Of a stretch of 9,716 nucleotides of DNA, positions 1 through 7,650 are shown piece after piece (position 1 is the stretch's first letter; every line of letters begins with the position of its first letter). A program made the position numbers and the translations under genes. The notes below the pieces were generated by a model that had not been told where the DNA came from, did not search any database, and saw only the letters and a list, made by a program, of their open reading frames with translations. This stretch comes from Acidobacteriota bacterium (GTDB lineage Bacteria > Acidobacteriota > Blastocatellia > Pyrinomonadales > Pyrinomonadaceae): the NCBI GenBank assembly GCA_024640445.1, contig JAHEEZ010000127.1:1-9716 (forward strand), read 5' to 3'.

Positions 1-31
1 GGAGAACCCTTTCCTGTGCGGCTTTATCCAT
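1..31 (-). CDS. Possible 5' end of a gene running off the left edge
   Basis: An ATG on the minus strand at 31..29 opens a frame reading MDKAAQERVL to the window edge with no stop. A purine-rich GGAAAAGG ends about four bases before it and could serve as ribosome binding site. The same frame has no ATG, GTG or TTG in the bases just upstream, so this is the first usable start, and a TTGACA-type promoter lies 140-170 bases upstream on the same strand. Ten codons are too few to recognise a family, so no function is proposed. It could be a chance frame; only sequence beyond the window can settle it. Confidence 0.3.
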   Translation of the reverse strand, partial: MDKAAQERVL

Positions 32-167
32 GCGACCTTTTCCAGGACCACGATCGTCAGCGGACCATGGCCACCCTGATAAATTGGGCAAAAAATCACC
101 CCGTGCGGTTACCTTCAGGGTCTCACAGCCTCTCGGACCGTAGAAAGAATTCCAACTTTCGAATACT
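32..167 (-). promoter_or_regulatory. Possible structured 5' leader of the left-edge gene
   Basis: The stretch between the candidate promoter and the partial gene has riboswitch- or attenuator-like elements on the minus strand. These are a GAAAG/CTTTC hairpin near its start, the 10-mer GGTCCGAGAG at 139..130, GCACGG at 106..101, and a run of six T followed by GCCC at 95..86. GGTCCGAGAG followed by a CACGG element is reminiscent of the conserved core of the ykkC (guanidine-I / ppGpp / PRPP) riboswitch family. However, the CTGG before GGTCC and the terminal purine-rich block of that family are not present, so the resemblance is partial. GGTC can pair with a nearby GACC, and ACCC with GGGT just before the T run, which would allow alternative folds. 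This is inference; no aptamer is proven. Confidence 0.2.
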
Positions 168-173
168 CCCTCT

Positions 174-202
174 TATGTATTACCCGCAACGAAGTTTGTC
201 AA
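174..202 (-). promoter_or_regulatory. Candidate sigma70-type promoter, minus strand
   Basis: On the minus strand a perfect TTGACA (202..197) is followed after 17 bases by TACATA (179..174). The -35 is ideal and the spacing canonical, but the -10 matches consensus poorly (3 of 6). Transcription would start near 167 and run leftward through a leader of about 135 bases to the partial gene at 31. It points away from the permease, which is also on the minus strand but ends at 348. Confidence 0.35.
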
Positions 203-347
203 GATTTTTGATTTCCGCGTTTAACCCCGGAAAGGCAAGAGCAAGATATGTCTGAAGCCGGTCTTTACCCGTCGGAAAGTGCTCAGAGAGAGACCACAGA
301 CCCTTTAGGGGCCGTAAGTTTGTCACCCTTGATAACGACAGGCTCAA

Positions 348-2684
348 CTAATTGAATGGAAAGAATCTCGGGACAAGCAGCACTATCGCGGCAAGTATGA
401 CAACCGTCAATGGCGTGCCCACTTTAATGTAATCCCAGCTTCTGTATCCGCCGGCTCCCATCACAAGCAGGTTCGCCTTGTGGCTGAACGGCGTCATGAA
501 CGCTGCCGAGGCCGCCAGAGCGACTCCCATCATCAGCGGATAAGGAGAAACCCCGACCCCTGCTGCGGTCGCAAGAACGACCGGCGTCAGGAGTACCACC
601 GCCGGTGCTCCGTCCAGGCCCTGGCTTAAGAGGCTGGACAGAACAACGAGCGAAGCAAGAACCGCGTACGGTCCAAGTTCACCCGCGTACGCCATCACGT
701 TATTGGCGATCAATGTCGCGGCGCCGCTCTTTTCCATCGCCGCTCCGACCGGAAGGACCGCGGCGACCAGGAAGATCGCACGCCACTCGATAACTCTGTA
801 TGCCTGCTTCATCGTCAACGCGCCGCTCAGGATTATGAGCGTAGCGGCCGCGAACGAAGCAACGTGGATCGGCTGATAACCGGTGACGACCAGGAGGATC
901 ATCACAATAAGCCCGCCTATCGCGAAAGGCGCCTTCTTCAGGTCCCGCTCGCCGTCGGGGATCTGCGAAAGCACCACAAGGTCTTCATCTTTGGCAAGAT
1001 GCGCAAGCGAGCCCCGCTTGCCCTGCAGCAGAAGACCGTCGCCGACCCTCAGGACCAGCGATGAAAGTTCGTCCCTTATGGGCTGGCCCTCACGCCAGAC
1101 CGCAAGGACCTGGATCCCCCGCCTGTTACGGAAATTGACCTCGGCCAGCGTCCTTCCGTCCAGCGAGGACCTCGGTGCGATCGTCGCCTCAACAACACCC
1201 ACTTCTTCGGATTCAAGGCCGGGCGCGGACACCTGCGATACCAGCTCGACGTCGCCGATCTTCAGAAGGGTCTTCAGCCTTTCCTTTTCACCGCATACAA
1301 AAAGACGGTCGTCAGCCTGAAGGACGTATTGCGGAGAGATCGACCACTTGACCTTGTCTCCGCGAAGGATGCCAATGATCATCACGTTGGATAGATCCGA
1401 AACCTGGCTTTCGGCTATCGCCTTTCCGACGAGAGGAGAGTCGTTCGGCAAACGCACCACGAGGATCGGCTCGTCTCTCAGTTCGCTCAGCGCCTCGACG
1501 CCGGTGAGTTCAACATCGAAGAGATCAACGCGATCCGCCAATGCCCCCACCTTCTCACTGGTTCCCATCCCAAACAGCAGATCGCCCTCGCGAAACTGCA
1601 GATCGCGTATCCGCCCTGTCTTCCGCTCGCCGCCCCGCTCGATCGCGAAGACCGCGATTCCCAGTTTGTCACGGAAACCCGTTTCCCGAAGCGTCTTGCC
1701 CGGAAGCGAAGAACCCTCATTGATCCTCAATTTTACGCCGCTCACGCCCCGCTGCGGCGTTCCCAGCTGTTCGACGGTCGCATCGACCGCGTTAAGGCCG
1801 TGGATCTGATGGAGCTCCTTAAGCCGCTCCTCATTCCCGCTGACCAGGAGTTCGTCGCCCGGCTTTATGCTTATTTCCGCGGAAGGCGCCAGAAGCCGTT
1901 CTCCTTTTCGAAGTACGGCGGCGATCTGTATCCCCAGGGCGTTACCGATCTCCGTTTCGGCGAGTGTCCTGCCCTCTAGAGGAGAGCCCTGCGGGATCCG
2001 GATCGTGAACATCGCCTCTTCAAGCTTGTACAATGCGGCGAGTTCTTTGCCGGCATCTTCTTCCTGGATCTTTCGGTCCGGAAGAAGACGCCTGCCGATT
2101 GTCGCCATATAGATCACACCCATAACCACCAGGGCCAGGCCTATCGGTGTGAAGTCGAACAACGAGAAAGGCGTCAATCCCCGTTCGGCAAGCATTGCCC
2201 CAGCAAGGATGTTGGGCGGCGTTCCGACAAGTGTTGTGCCGCCTCCCAGGATCGCTCCGAACGATAGCGGCATGAACATCTTGGAAGCCGGAATTCCCGC
2301 CCTCCGGCCCAGGCTTGCGACGGTCGGCATCAGGACCGCTGTCGCCGCTATGTTGTTCATAAACGCGGACAGGGCGCCCGCTGTAAGCATTATCGTTATA
2401 AGTAGGGGAAGTTCGCGGCTTCCGACACCGCGGTGGATCCACACCGCCGCCTGGTCAGCGACACCGGAATTCATCAACGCGGCGCTGATGATAAAGATCG
2501 ACAACATCGTGATGACAGCCGAAGAGGCGAATCCGGAAAAAGCCTGGTCCGCCGTCACATATCCTGCGAAGATCAGTATCACAAGCCCCAGGAACGCCGT
2601 CAGGTCGATCGGCAGCTTTTCCGTAAGGAACAGAATGATCATTCCCGCGAGAACTATCAGCAGGAAGGCGATTTCAAGGGTCAT
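348..2684 (-). CDS. SLC13/CitT-type permease with four RCK_C (TrkA-C) domains
   Basis: A 778-residue inner-membrane transporter of the ion transporter superfamily (CitMHS/SLC13-like, PF03600), probably moving dicarboxylates, sulfate or another anion by cation symport; the substrate cannot be read from sequence. The first membrane half (residues 1-200) has NNIAATAVLMP at 110-120 and the signature GGGTTLVGTPPN at 147-158. Four similar RCK_C (TrkA-C) domains follow at about 225-292, 315-384, 405-474 and 496-565, each with an 'L.G.TL.E' start and a 'GD.LL..G' end. The second membrane half (587-775) carries the family motif MTPFSHKANLLVMGAGGY at 730-747. RCK_C domains are cytosolic ligand-binding regulators; many relatives have only two. 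In the second half the usual Asn-rich motif is replaced by SQGLDGAPAVV (687-697). The ATG at 2684 follows a GGAG about 12 bases upstream on the minus strand. It is divergent from the zinc-ribbon gene, and no clear terminator is visible below 348. Confidence 0.93.
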   Translation of the reverse strand: MTLEIAFLLIVLAGMIILFLTEKLPIDLTAFLGLVILIFAGYVTADQAFSGFASSAVITMLSIFIISAALMNSGVADQAAVWIHRGVGSRELPLLITIMLTAGALSAFMNNIAATAVLMPTVASLGRRAGIPASKMFMPLSFGAILGGGTTLVGTPPNILAGAMLAERGLTPFSLFDFTPIGLALVVMGVIYMATIGRRLLPDRKIQEEDAGKELAALYKLEEAMFTIRIPQGSPLEGRTLAETEIGNALGIQIAAVLRKGERLLAPSAEISIKPGDELLVSGNEERLKELHQIHGLNAVDATVEQLGTPQRGVSGVKLRINEGSSLPGKTLRETGFRDKLGIAVFAIERGGERKTGRIRDLQFREGDLLFGMGTSEKVGALADRVDLFDVELTGVEALSELRDEPILVVRLPNDSPLVGKAIAESQVSDLSNVMIIGILRGDKVKWSISPQYVLQADDRLFVCGEKERLKTLLKIGDVELVSQVSAPGLESEEVGVVEATIAPRSSLDGRTLAEVNFRNRRGIQVLAVWREGQPIRDELSSLVLRVGDGLLLQGKRGSLAHLAKDEDLVVLSQIPDGERDLKKAPFAIGGLIVMILLVVTGYQPIHVASFAAATLIILSGALTMKQAYRVIEWRAIFLVAAVLPVGAAMEKSGAATLIANNVMAYAGELGPYAVLASLVVLSSLLSQGLDGAPAVVLLTPVVLATAAGVGVSPYPLMMGVALAASAAFMTPFSHKANLLVMGAGGYRSWDYIKVGTPLTVVILAAIVLLVPRFFPFN

Positions 2685-2799
2685 TCGGTTTTGGTTCTCC
2701 AGAGGATCGGGATCACGTGTTGGAAGTGGAATATTTTAGTTCGTTTCGGCCGCAGGACGGCATTCTCGTTAGCCAATTGGAACGCAGTATCTCATAAAC

Positions 2800-2850
2800 C
2801 GGAATATGTTCCGAACGAATCCCCGGCATCAGAACCCGCGATTCCGGAAT
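2800..2850. repeat. Two CGGAA/TTCCG palindromes (operator-like)
   Basis: CGGAA-TATG-TTCCG (2800-2813) is an inverted repeat with 5-bp arms around a 4-base centre. ATTCCGGAAT (2841-2850) is a 10-bp perfect palindrome using the same half-site in the opposite arrangement. Their centres are 39 bp apart. Both lie in the middle of the divergent intergenic region, where a shared regulator could act on either gene. Function is inference. Confidence 0.35.
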
Positions 2851-2884
2851 TCGTAGGAGATTTAAGGTGCTTGCTTGAGGCGGG

Positions 2885-2985
2885 ATTCGCGAATAGACTT
2901 CAATTGCCAACAGCTGCTTATAGTACCCGAACGGAACAGCGTCATCATCCAAGGTGTTTTCAGATTGTCAGACCTTATTCGCGAA
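2885..2985. repeat. Pair of TTCGCGAA palindromes (operator-like)
   Basis: ATTCGCGAAT (2885-2894) is a perfect 10-bp palindrome. Its core TTCGCGAA recurs at 2978-2985, 93 bp further on and only about 25 bp before the zinc-ribbon start codon. One copy sits just upstream of the possible -10 box at 2919 and the other downstream of it, a layout that would suit a repressor of the plus-strand gene. Function is inference. Confidence 0.35.
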
Positions 2986-3009
2986 AATTAGGAAAGGGAA
3001 CGGAAAAAT

Positions 3010-3570
3010 ATGTACTGCCCGAAATGCGGCACGGAAAATACTGGTGACGTCCGATTCTGCCGGAAGTGCGGATCGGAGCTGGAAACCGTTGCGGCACTTG
3101 TCGAAGGGAAACTTGTGATTGCGGAATCCGTTGAGAAGGAGGGATACTTCCAGAACCCTAGCTGGGAAAAGGCTCTTGTTCCATTTTTCTTCGGTGTCGC
3201 GATAATGATCGCGTCTTTCATACTCGGATTCGATCCAAACACCGGAGCGCCCCGCCCCTGGCTGGCCTTGCTGTTTATCGCGTTTCCGATCGTCGGCTTT
3301 GGCATAGCGCAGATCATCAAGGTTTCGAACAAGGACAAGGCGCGCAATTCTGTCACTGTCCGCGCGGCCTTCCCTGGAAGCGCTTCCGAAAGCGGGGCGA
3401 AAGGCCTGCCCGAATCGCGGACCGATTACGTGTCGCCGGACGAAGGGCGGGATCGACGCGAGCCCGAATACGTTCCGGGAAGCGTAACCGAAGGGACGAC
3501 ACGCCATCTGGAAATGGAAGAGGGCGTTACTACCAGCGATCTCTCCGATCAGGATTCAAACAACGAATAA
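3010..3570 (+). CDS. Zinc-ribbon domain membrane protein with acidic tail
   Basis: A 186-residue protein. It opens with a compact zinc ribbon: C3-P-K-C6-G and F-C17-R-K-C20-G give the four cysteines expected to bind one zinc. A linker leads to two hydrophobic segments at about 55-74 (ALVPFFFGVAIMIASFILGF) and 84-104, so the ribbon and tail probably both face the cytosol around a membrane hairpin. The last 80 residues look disordered and are rich in Ser, Gly, Glu and Asp. Zinc ribbons joined to membrane segments are common in Acidobacteriota, but their role is mostly unknown; no enzyme motif is present. The ATG at 3010 has AAAGGGA about ten bases upstream and starts directly at the ribbon. The CRTAC1-family gene follows on the same strand after 54 bp with no clear terminator, so cotranscription is likely. 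Confidence 0.85.
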   Translation: MYCPKCGTENTGDVRFCRKCGSELETVAALVEGKLVIAESVEKEGYFQNPSWEKALVPFFFGVAIMIASFILGFDPNTGAPRPWLALLFIAFPIVGFGIAQIIKVSNKDKARNSVTVRAAFPGSASESGAKGLPESRTDYVSPDEGRDRREPEYVPGSVTEGTTRHLEMEEGVTTSDLSDQDSNNE

Positions 3571-3624
3571 GGGGATCTCCGCTCCCGGCTGGAACACTTG
3601 CAAACGGGTCGGGAACAGCACTCA

Positions 3625-5394
3625 ATGACAACAGCCAACCGCTCACCTTTGAAATTTCCATTGCGGACAAGCCTCATTCTCCTTTCAGCGATCTATCTGC
3701 TGGCGGGAGCGGCGTGTTTGCCGACGACGAAGCCGACGTCAACGCCGATCACCTTCAAGGACGTCGCCGACAGGAGCGGTGTTACCGTCAGTCACATTTC
3801 CACGGATGAAAAACGATACATCGTCGAGTCGATGAGCGGAGGGGCCGCGGTCTTCGACTGCAACGGCGACGGGCTGCTCGACATAGCGACAGTGAACGGA
3901 TCGACCGTCGAACGTTTCAGGAATGGCGGAGACTTTTTCGCGACCCTTTACCGCCAGGCATCACCAGCCAAAAGCGGGGAAATTAAGTTCGAGAACGTGA
4001 CCGAACCGGCAGGACTTGGGAGAAAGGGTTGGGGAATGGGCGTCACGGCGGCCGATTTTGACTCGGACGGCAATATCGACCTTTTTGTGACCGGCTTCGG
4101 AGGGAACGCGGTTTACAAAGGAAAAGGAGGCTGCACGTTCGAAGACGTCACGGAAGAGTCGGGCCTGAAAGGCAGCGGGTTCCCGGGCGCCGCCGCCTGG
4201 GCGGACTATGACAGGGACGGCGACCTGGACGTGTTCGTGGCGGGTTACGTGTATCTGGATCTTGAAGATCTTCCGGTCTTCGGCAGTTCGCCGACCTGCA
4301 AATTCATGGAGATCGAGGTGCAGTGCGGACCGAGAGGACTTGAAGGCGAGCCGGACCACCTGTACCGAAACAATGGCGACGGCACTTTTGAGGATGTCGC
4401 TGACGCGGCTGGAGTGTCCGACGAAGAGAAGTATTACGGGCTCGGCGTGACCTGGTTCGACTATGACAATGACGGCTGGCAAGACCTGTACGTCGCCAAC
4501 GACAGCCATCCGAACTACCTGTACCACAACAACGGCGACGGAACCTTCGATGACGTCAGCTTCGAGAGCGGGACCAGCTACAGCGGAATGGGCGCTGAAC
4601 AGGGTTCAATGGGCCTCGCGATCGCGGATTACGACGAGGACGGATCGCTGGACATCTTTGTTACAAACTTTGACGGTGAGGCGAACACGCTGTACCGAAA
4701 CCTGGGATCCAAAGGATTCTCGGACGTGGGCCAGGATTCAAATTCGGGGCCTCCCGGGAGGCCTTACACGGGGTGGGGAACCGGATTCTTCGACCTCGAC
4801 AATGACGGATGGCCGGACCTTCTGGTTCTCAACGGCCACGTCTATCCGCAGGTCGAGTCCGCGAAGTCCGGCAGCCAGCCTGGGTTCAAACAGGGATTCC
4901 TGCTGCACAGAAACCTGGGTAACGGAAAATTCGAGGACGTGACCGCGAAGTCGGGTCTGGAAAAGGTCCCCTTGCGATCCCGGCGCGGCGCGGCATTCGG
5001 CGACCTGAACAACGACGGTCTCATCGATGTTGTGGTTACAAATCTCGGCGAGCCGCCGAACATTCTGCTGAACATGACCCGCAATCCGAACGCGAGCGTC
5101 ACGCTGTGTCTGGAGGAGAGCGGGAAGAACCTCTTGGCGGCAGGAGCGCGCGTCACTTTGAAGACCGACAAACGAACCCTTGTGAAAGAAGTGCAGGCGG
5201 GTTCCAGCTATCTGTCGCAGAACGATCTGCGGCTTCATCTAGGGCTCGGCGCAGGCGAAAAGATCGAAAGCGTTGAAGTGCGTTGGAGCAATGGCGAGAC
5301 GGAGAAGGTGGAAGAGATTAAACCGGGGAATATCGTTACGATTCGAGAAGGAAAAGGGGTCGTCGATTCGAAGCCCTATTCGGCGATCAACTGA
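3625..5394 (+). CDS. CRTAC1-family FG-GAP/UnbV exported protein
   Basis: A 589-residue secreted protein, probably anchored in the envelope. Residues 1-31 form a signal sequence (basic N-terminus, hydrophobic 15-30) ending in LLAGAAC; Cys31 may be lipidated, although Gly at -3 is a weak lipobox. The body has seven calcium-binding DxDxDGxxD motifs, near residues 78, 144, 194, 279, 335, 390 and 460, each followed by a strand such as 'LFVTGF', with 'YRNNGDGTFEDV' type linkers. This is the FG-GAP/VCBS beta-propeller pattern. Residues about 506-571 (ARVTLKTDKRTLVKEVQAG to VRWSNG) match the ASPIC/UnbV domain that closes CRTAC1-family proteins. Such proteins are thought to bind partners or carbohydrates; no catalysis is evident. 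A TTG at 3598 could extend it by nine residues, but the ATG at 3625 with GGGA ten bases upstream gives a better signal peptide. Its stop is 16 bp from the stop of the convergent VWA gene. Confidence 0.92.
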   Translation: MTTANRSPLKFPLRTSLILLSAIYLLAGAACLPTTKPTSTPITFKDVADRSGVTVSHISTDEKRYIVESMSGGAAVFDCNGDGLLDIATVNGSTVERFRNGGDFFATLYRQASPAKSGEIKFENVTEPAGLGRKGWGMGVTAADFDSDGNIDLFVTGFGGNAVYKGKGGCTFEDVTEESGLKGSGFPGAAAWADYDRDGDLDVFVAGYVYLDLEDLPVFGSSPTCKFMEIEVQCGPRGLEGEPDHLYRNNGDGTFEDVADAAGVSDEEKYYGLGVTWFDYDNDGWQDLYVANDSHPNYLYHNNGDGTFDDVSFESGTSYSGMGAEQGSMGLAIADYDEDGSLDIFVTNFDGEANTLYRNLGSKGFSDVGQDSNSGPPGRPYTGWGTGFFDLDNDGWPDLLVLNGHVYPQVESAKSGSQPGFKQGFLLHRNLGNGKFEDVTAKSGLEKVPLRSRRGAAFGDLNNDGLIDVVVTNLGEPPNILLNMTRNPNASVTLCLEESGKNLLAAGARVTLKTDKRTLVKEVQAGSSYLSQNDLRLHLGLGAGEKIESVEVRWSNGETEKVEEIKPGNIVTIREGKGVVDSKPYSAIN

Positions 5395-5410
5395 CGACGC
5401 GATTTAGCCG

Positions 5411-7579
5411 CTAGTTGACGACCTCGAACTGGACGAACTGGGACGCGATCTTCGGCTTGCCTTTCGCGGGTTTCACCGTGACGATCACCTGAAGGGCATA
5501 ATCTCCCGGCTCAAGGCCCGCCGGAATAACCAGCGCCCCTACGATCACAGGAATCCCGGAGCCGCCTATTGATTCCTGCATTACCGGACTGTCCTTTCCT
5601 TCGAAAATGACCTTGCCGTCGTGAATAAGGCGGGTACGGAACAGTATGCCGGGCTCTTTGCCGGAGTTCATCGCGACACCGTATGCCTCCAGCGAATACT
5701 TCAGGATCGAACCCCGACGAAATCTCCGCAAGGCGGTGTCTGCCGATGCGGTAAGCCCTTCTTCACTGACGCTTTCCGATCCTGGAGCCGATCCTGTCTG
5801 CGCCTCGCGTTCCCATTCCGCGACGGATACGTTGTCGAGAATGATTCCTGACAGCACAAGCCTGTTCTTGCGAATCTCGGGTACCTGTATGAAGCGTGTC
5901 GCAGAACCTACCTTCTGAGTTGAACTGTCCACCACTGCCACGCGAAGTTGATAAGCGCCGGCCTTTTTTACAGGCACTTCGAAGCTGTAGACGATGCCAT
6001 CCGCGATCGTGTCAGCGTATCGTTCGGGTTTCACCGTGATTGAGAATGTCTTGCTGAAGGTGTCCAAAGGAACCCCGTTGTCGCCGAAGTTTACTGCCAG
6101 AAGGTCGAAAGATCCTTTTCGGGAACCGTCCTTTTCTTCGGTGAATGTCAGATCTTTCAGATCGATGTGAAGCAACGACAGGATACCCAGTTTACCTTTC
6201 ACGTCCTCCCTGAAAACAGCCTCAAGACTCAAGCTGAGTTCGTTTACCGCGAGAGGTGAGGTAAGAGCAGCGACGATCTTTTTAGAATCTGTAAGGCCCC
6301 TGAGTGCAGAATCCGGATCGCTGTCGGAGATGCCGAAGAAACCGCTCCGAAAGCGTACTTTGACATCCGGCCGCTTGACCTTGACCTCTAGCTGGTTGAA
6401 ACGCCGCTTGTCGGGGTCGAAGAATTCAGCGTCCGGCTGGTAACCGACCAGATAATAACTTTGGTCGTCCAGCATCTTTCCGATGCCTACGCTCAGGTCA
6501 TTCGAGTTGCGGAAAGTTAAGCCCCCGGTCTGCGAAGCGAGGAAGGTCAGTCCTTCCTGGGATTCCAGAAGTTGTCCCGTTCGCGAAGAGAGTCGTTCTC
6601 CGATCTCAGACGGCGTAAGCTCGGCTGCATCATCTCCCGCTGTAAGGGCTCCGGATTGCAGTCCTCTGGAGTCGATCGTGTAAACAACCACCGAAGAGCG
6701 GTTGGCCAGGTCGATGAGTCGTGTAAGAGAGTCAACGACCCTCGTGTTCCTTGTCCTGTTCTCCGTGCTCAGCCTTGAGATCCGGAATCCGTCCGACATT
6801 AGCATCACGGACTTGCGGCCTGGAAGTTCGCTCATTCCGCGCACTATGAAATTTACCGCCCCCAGCGTTCCCGTTGCAAAATAATCCTCTCGGAGGTCAT
6901 CCGTGTCGTCGTCGTCGTGATCGAATCGTCCCTGTGAACCCGAAGCGCCCACACCTTCACGCACAGCCGAGAGCCGGGTGTCGCCCTTCTCGGTCTCTTG
7001 CAGAGGAGCGAACGCGCCGATAGCTCCTGTGCCCGCGGCGTTCCATCTCACTTTTTCGATTGCGGCGCGGAGTTGAGCTTTGTTTGTAGTGAACTGCTGA
7101 AGCGCGCCTATGCCGCCGCCGGTGCGAATTATCGCTACAAGATCACCGTCCTGCATCTGGTTGTCGACGAAGTTTTGAAGAGCCCGGCGGACGAGGTGCG
7201 CGCTTTCAAATGAGAGTGTAAGGTCGTCCACCACCAGTGCGATCGTACGGGCTATCCTGATCTTCCGCACGTCGTCGGTCATCTCGGGCAGCGGTACGCC
7301 ATTGGAGTCAGTCTTCTCAACAGCTTTTTGCGCCGGAGCCGAAGAGACAAAGGAAAAATTGCTGATGTCCTGAAGTTCGCCGTTCTCGTATATCTCGATC
7401 TCGTCCTTTGTCAGATCCCCGACGGGTTTGCCGTCCTTGCCGGTCACAGTCACATCCACCTGGATCAGCGTTGTGGAGATCTTCACAACTTCGCCTTCTT
7501 GCGGGGACGGAACCGTCTGTCCAAAAATGGGGATTGAGCAGGTGACAAGCAGTAGGATCGTCAGTAAGCGTTTTCGCAT
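5411..7579 (-). CDS. Secreted VWA protein (VWFA-related Acidobacterial domain)
   Basis: A 722-residue exported protein. Residues 1-20 are a clear signal peptide (MRKRLLTILLLVTCSIPIFG). A beta-rich N-terminal segment with 'TTLIQVDVTVTGKDGKPVGDLTKD' (36-59) is typical of the acidobacterial VWA family described by TIGR03436. A von Willebrand A domain runs from about 112 to 350: ALVVDDLTLS at 114-123 gives a DxTxS form of the metal (MIDAS) motif, and LMSDG (260-264) supplies the later Asp. A very acidic stretch, FDHDDDDTDD (219-228), is inserted in the domain. The rest, to 722, is beta-sandwich-like with no recognised enzyme motif. The family is presumed to mediate protein interaction at the envelope. 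The frame is open to an ATG at 7684, but the signal peptide begins at 7579 and the likely promoter (7617-7643) lies inside the extension, so 7579 is the chosen start. The ribosome binding site is weak (GAG five bases upstream). Confidence 0.9.
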   Translation of the reverse strand: MRKRLLTILLLVTCSIPIFGQTVPSPQEGEVVKISTTLIQVDVTVTGKDGKPVGDLTKDEIEIYENGELQDISNFSFVSSAPAQKAVEKTDSNGVPLPEMTDDVRKIRIARTIALVVDDLTLSFESAHLVRRALQNFVDNQMQDGDLVAIIRTGGGIGALQQFTTNKAQLRAAIEKVRWNAAGTGAIGAFAPLQETEKGDTRLSAVREGVGASGSQGRFDHDDDDTDDLREDYFATGTLGAVNFIVRGMSELPGRKSVMLMSDGFRISRLSTENRTRNTRVVDSLTRLIDLANRSSVVVYTIDSRGLQSGALTAGDDAAELTPSEIGERLSSRTGQLLESQEGLTFLASQTGGLTFRNSNDLSVGIGKMLDDQSYYLVGYQPDAEFFDPDKRRFNQLEVKVKRPDVKVRFRSGFFGISDSDPDSALRGLTDSKKIVAALTSPLAVNELSLSLEAVFREDVKGKLGILSLLHIDLKDLTFTEEKDGSRKGSFDLLAVNFGDNGVPLDTFSKTFSITVKPERYADTIADGIVYSFEVPVKKAGAYQLRVAVVDSSTQKVGSATRFIQVPEIRKNRLVLSGIILDNVSVAEWEREAQTGSAPGSESVSEEGLTASADTALRRFRRGSILKYSLEAYGVAMNSGKEPGILFRTRLIHDGKVIFEGKDSPVMQESIGGSGIPVIVGALVIPAGLEPGDYALQVIVTVKPAKGKPKIASQFVQFEVVN

Positions 7580-7587
7580 AAGAGCTC

Positions 7588-7650
7588 GGTCGGTTTTGAA
7601 AGGAAATACAGCCGCAATTCTAGCACGACCGGGCGGGCGGCAAACCGACC
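7588..7650. repeat. 9-bp inverted repeat framing the VWA promoter
   Basis: GGTCGGTTT (7588-7596) and AAACCGACC (7642-7650) are perfect reverse complements with a 45-bp gap. One arm abuts the -35 region of the VWA promoter and the other falls in the short leader just before its start codon. Arm centres are 54 bp apart, close to five helical turns, as for sites on the same DNA face. Only one arm would be in the transcript, so any role is more likely at the DNA level. Confidence 0.45.
7617..7643 (-). promoter_or_regulatory. Extended -10 promoter of the VWA gene
   Basis: On the minus strand TAGAAT (7622..7617) is preceded by TGC, giving the extended -10 form TGnTAGAAT. TTGCCG (7643..7638) sits 15 bases upstream as a -35, slightly short but acceptable with an extended -10. 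Transcription would begin near 7610, leaving a leader of about 30 bases before the ATG at 7579. This supports the signal-peptide start over the longer open frame. Confidence 0.6.

Larger units (their letters stand above)
2685..3009. promoter_or_regulatory. Divergent intergenic region, permease / zinc-ribbon gene
   Basis: This 325-bp region separates two divergent starts and holds no convincing gene. For the permease, a TAAAAT -10-like box lies on the minus strand at 2738..2733 with no good -35. For the plus-strand gene, TATAGT at 2919-2924 is a fair -10 without a clear -35, and AAAGGGA at 2993-2999 is the probable ribosome binding site for the ATG at 3010. Several short perfect palindromes, listed separately, lie between these signals and are the best candidates for regulator binding sites. 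Confidence 0.5.

Noticed and set aside
16..255. 79-residue open frame on the plus strand
   Set aside because: No ribosome binding site, no domain-like pattern, Arg/Ser/Pro-rich chance composition, and it overlaps the better-supported minus-strand promoter and leader.
248..355. 35-codon open frame starting MSEAGLYPSE on the plus strand
   Set aside because: Short, no clear ribosome binding site, and it overlaps the 3' end of the permease gene; nothing supports expression.
5387..5418. TCAACT/AGTTGA inverted repeat over both convergent stop codons as a shared terminator
   Set aside because: Only six pairs around a 20-base loop with no T tract on either strand; too weak to call a terminator.
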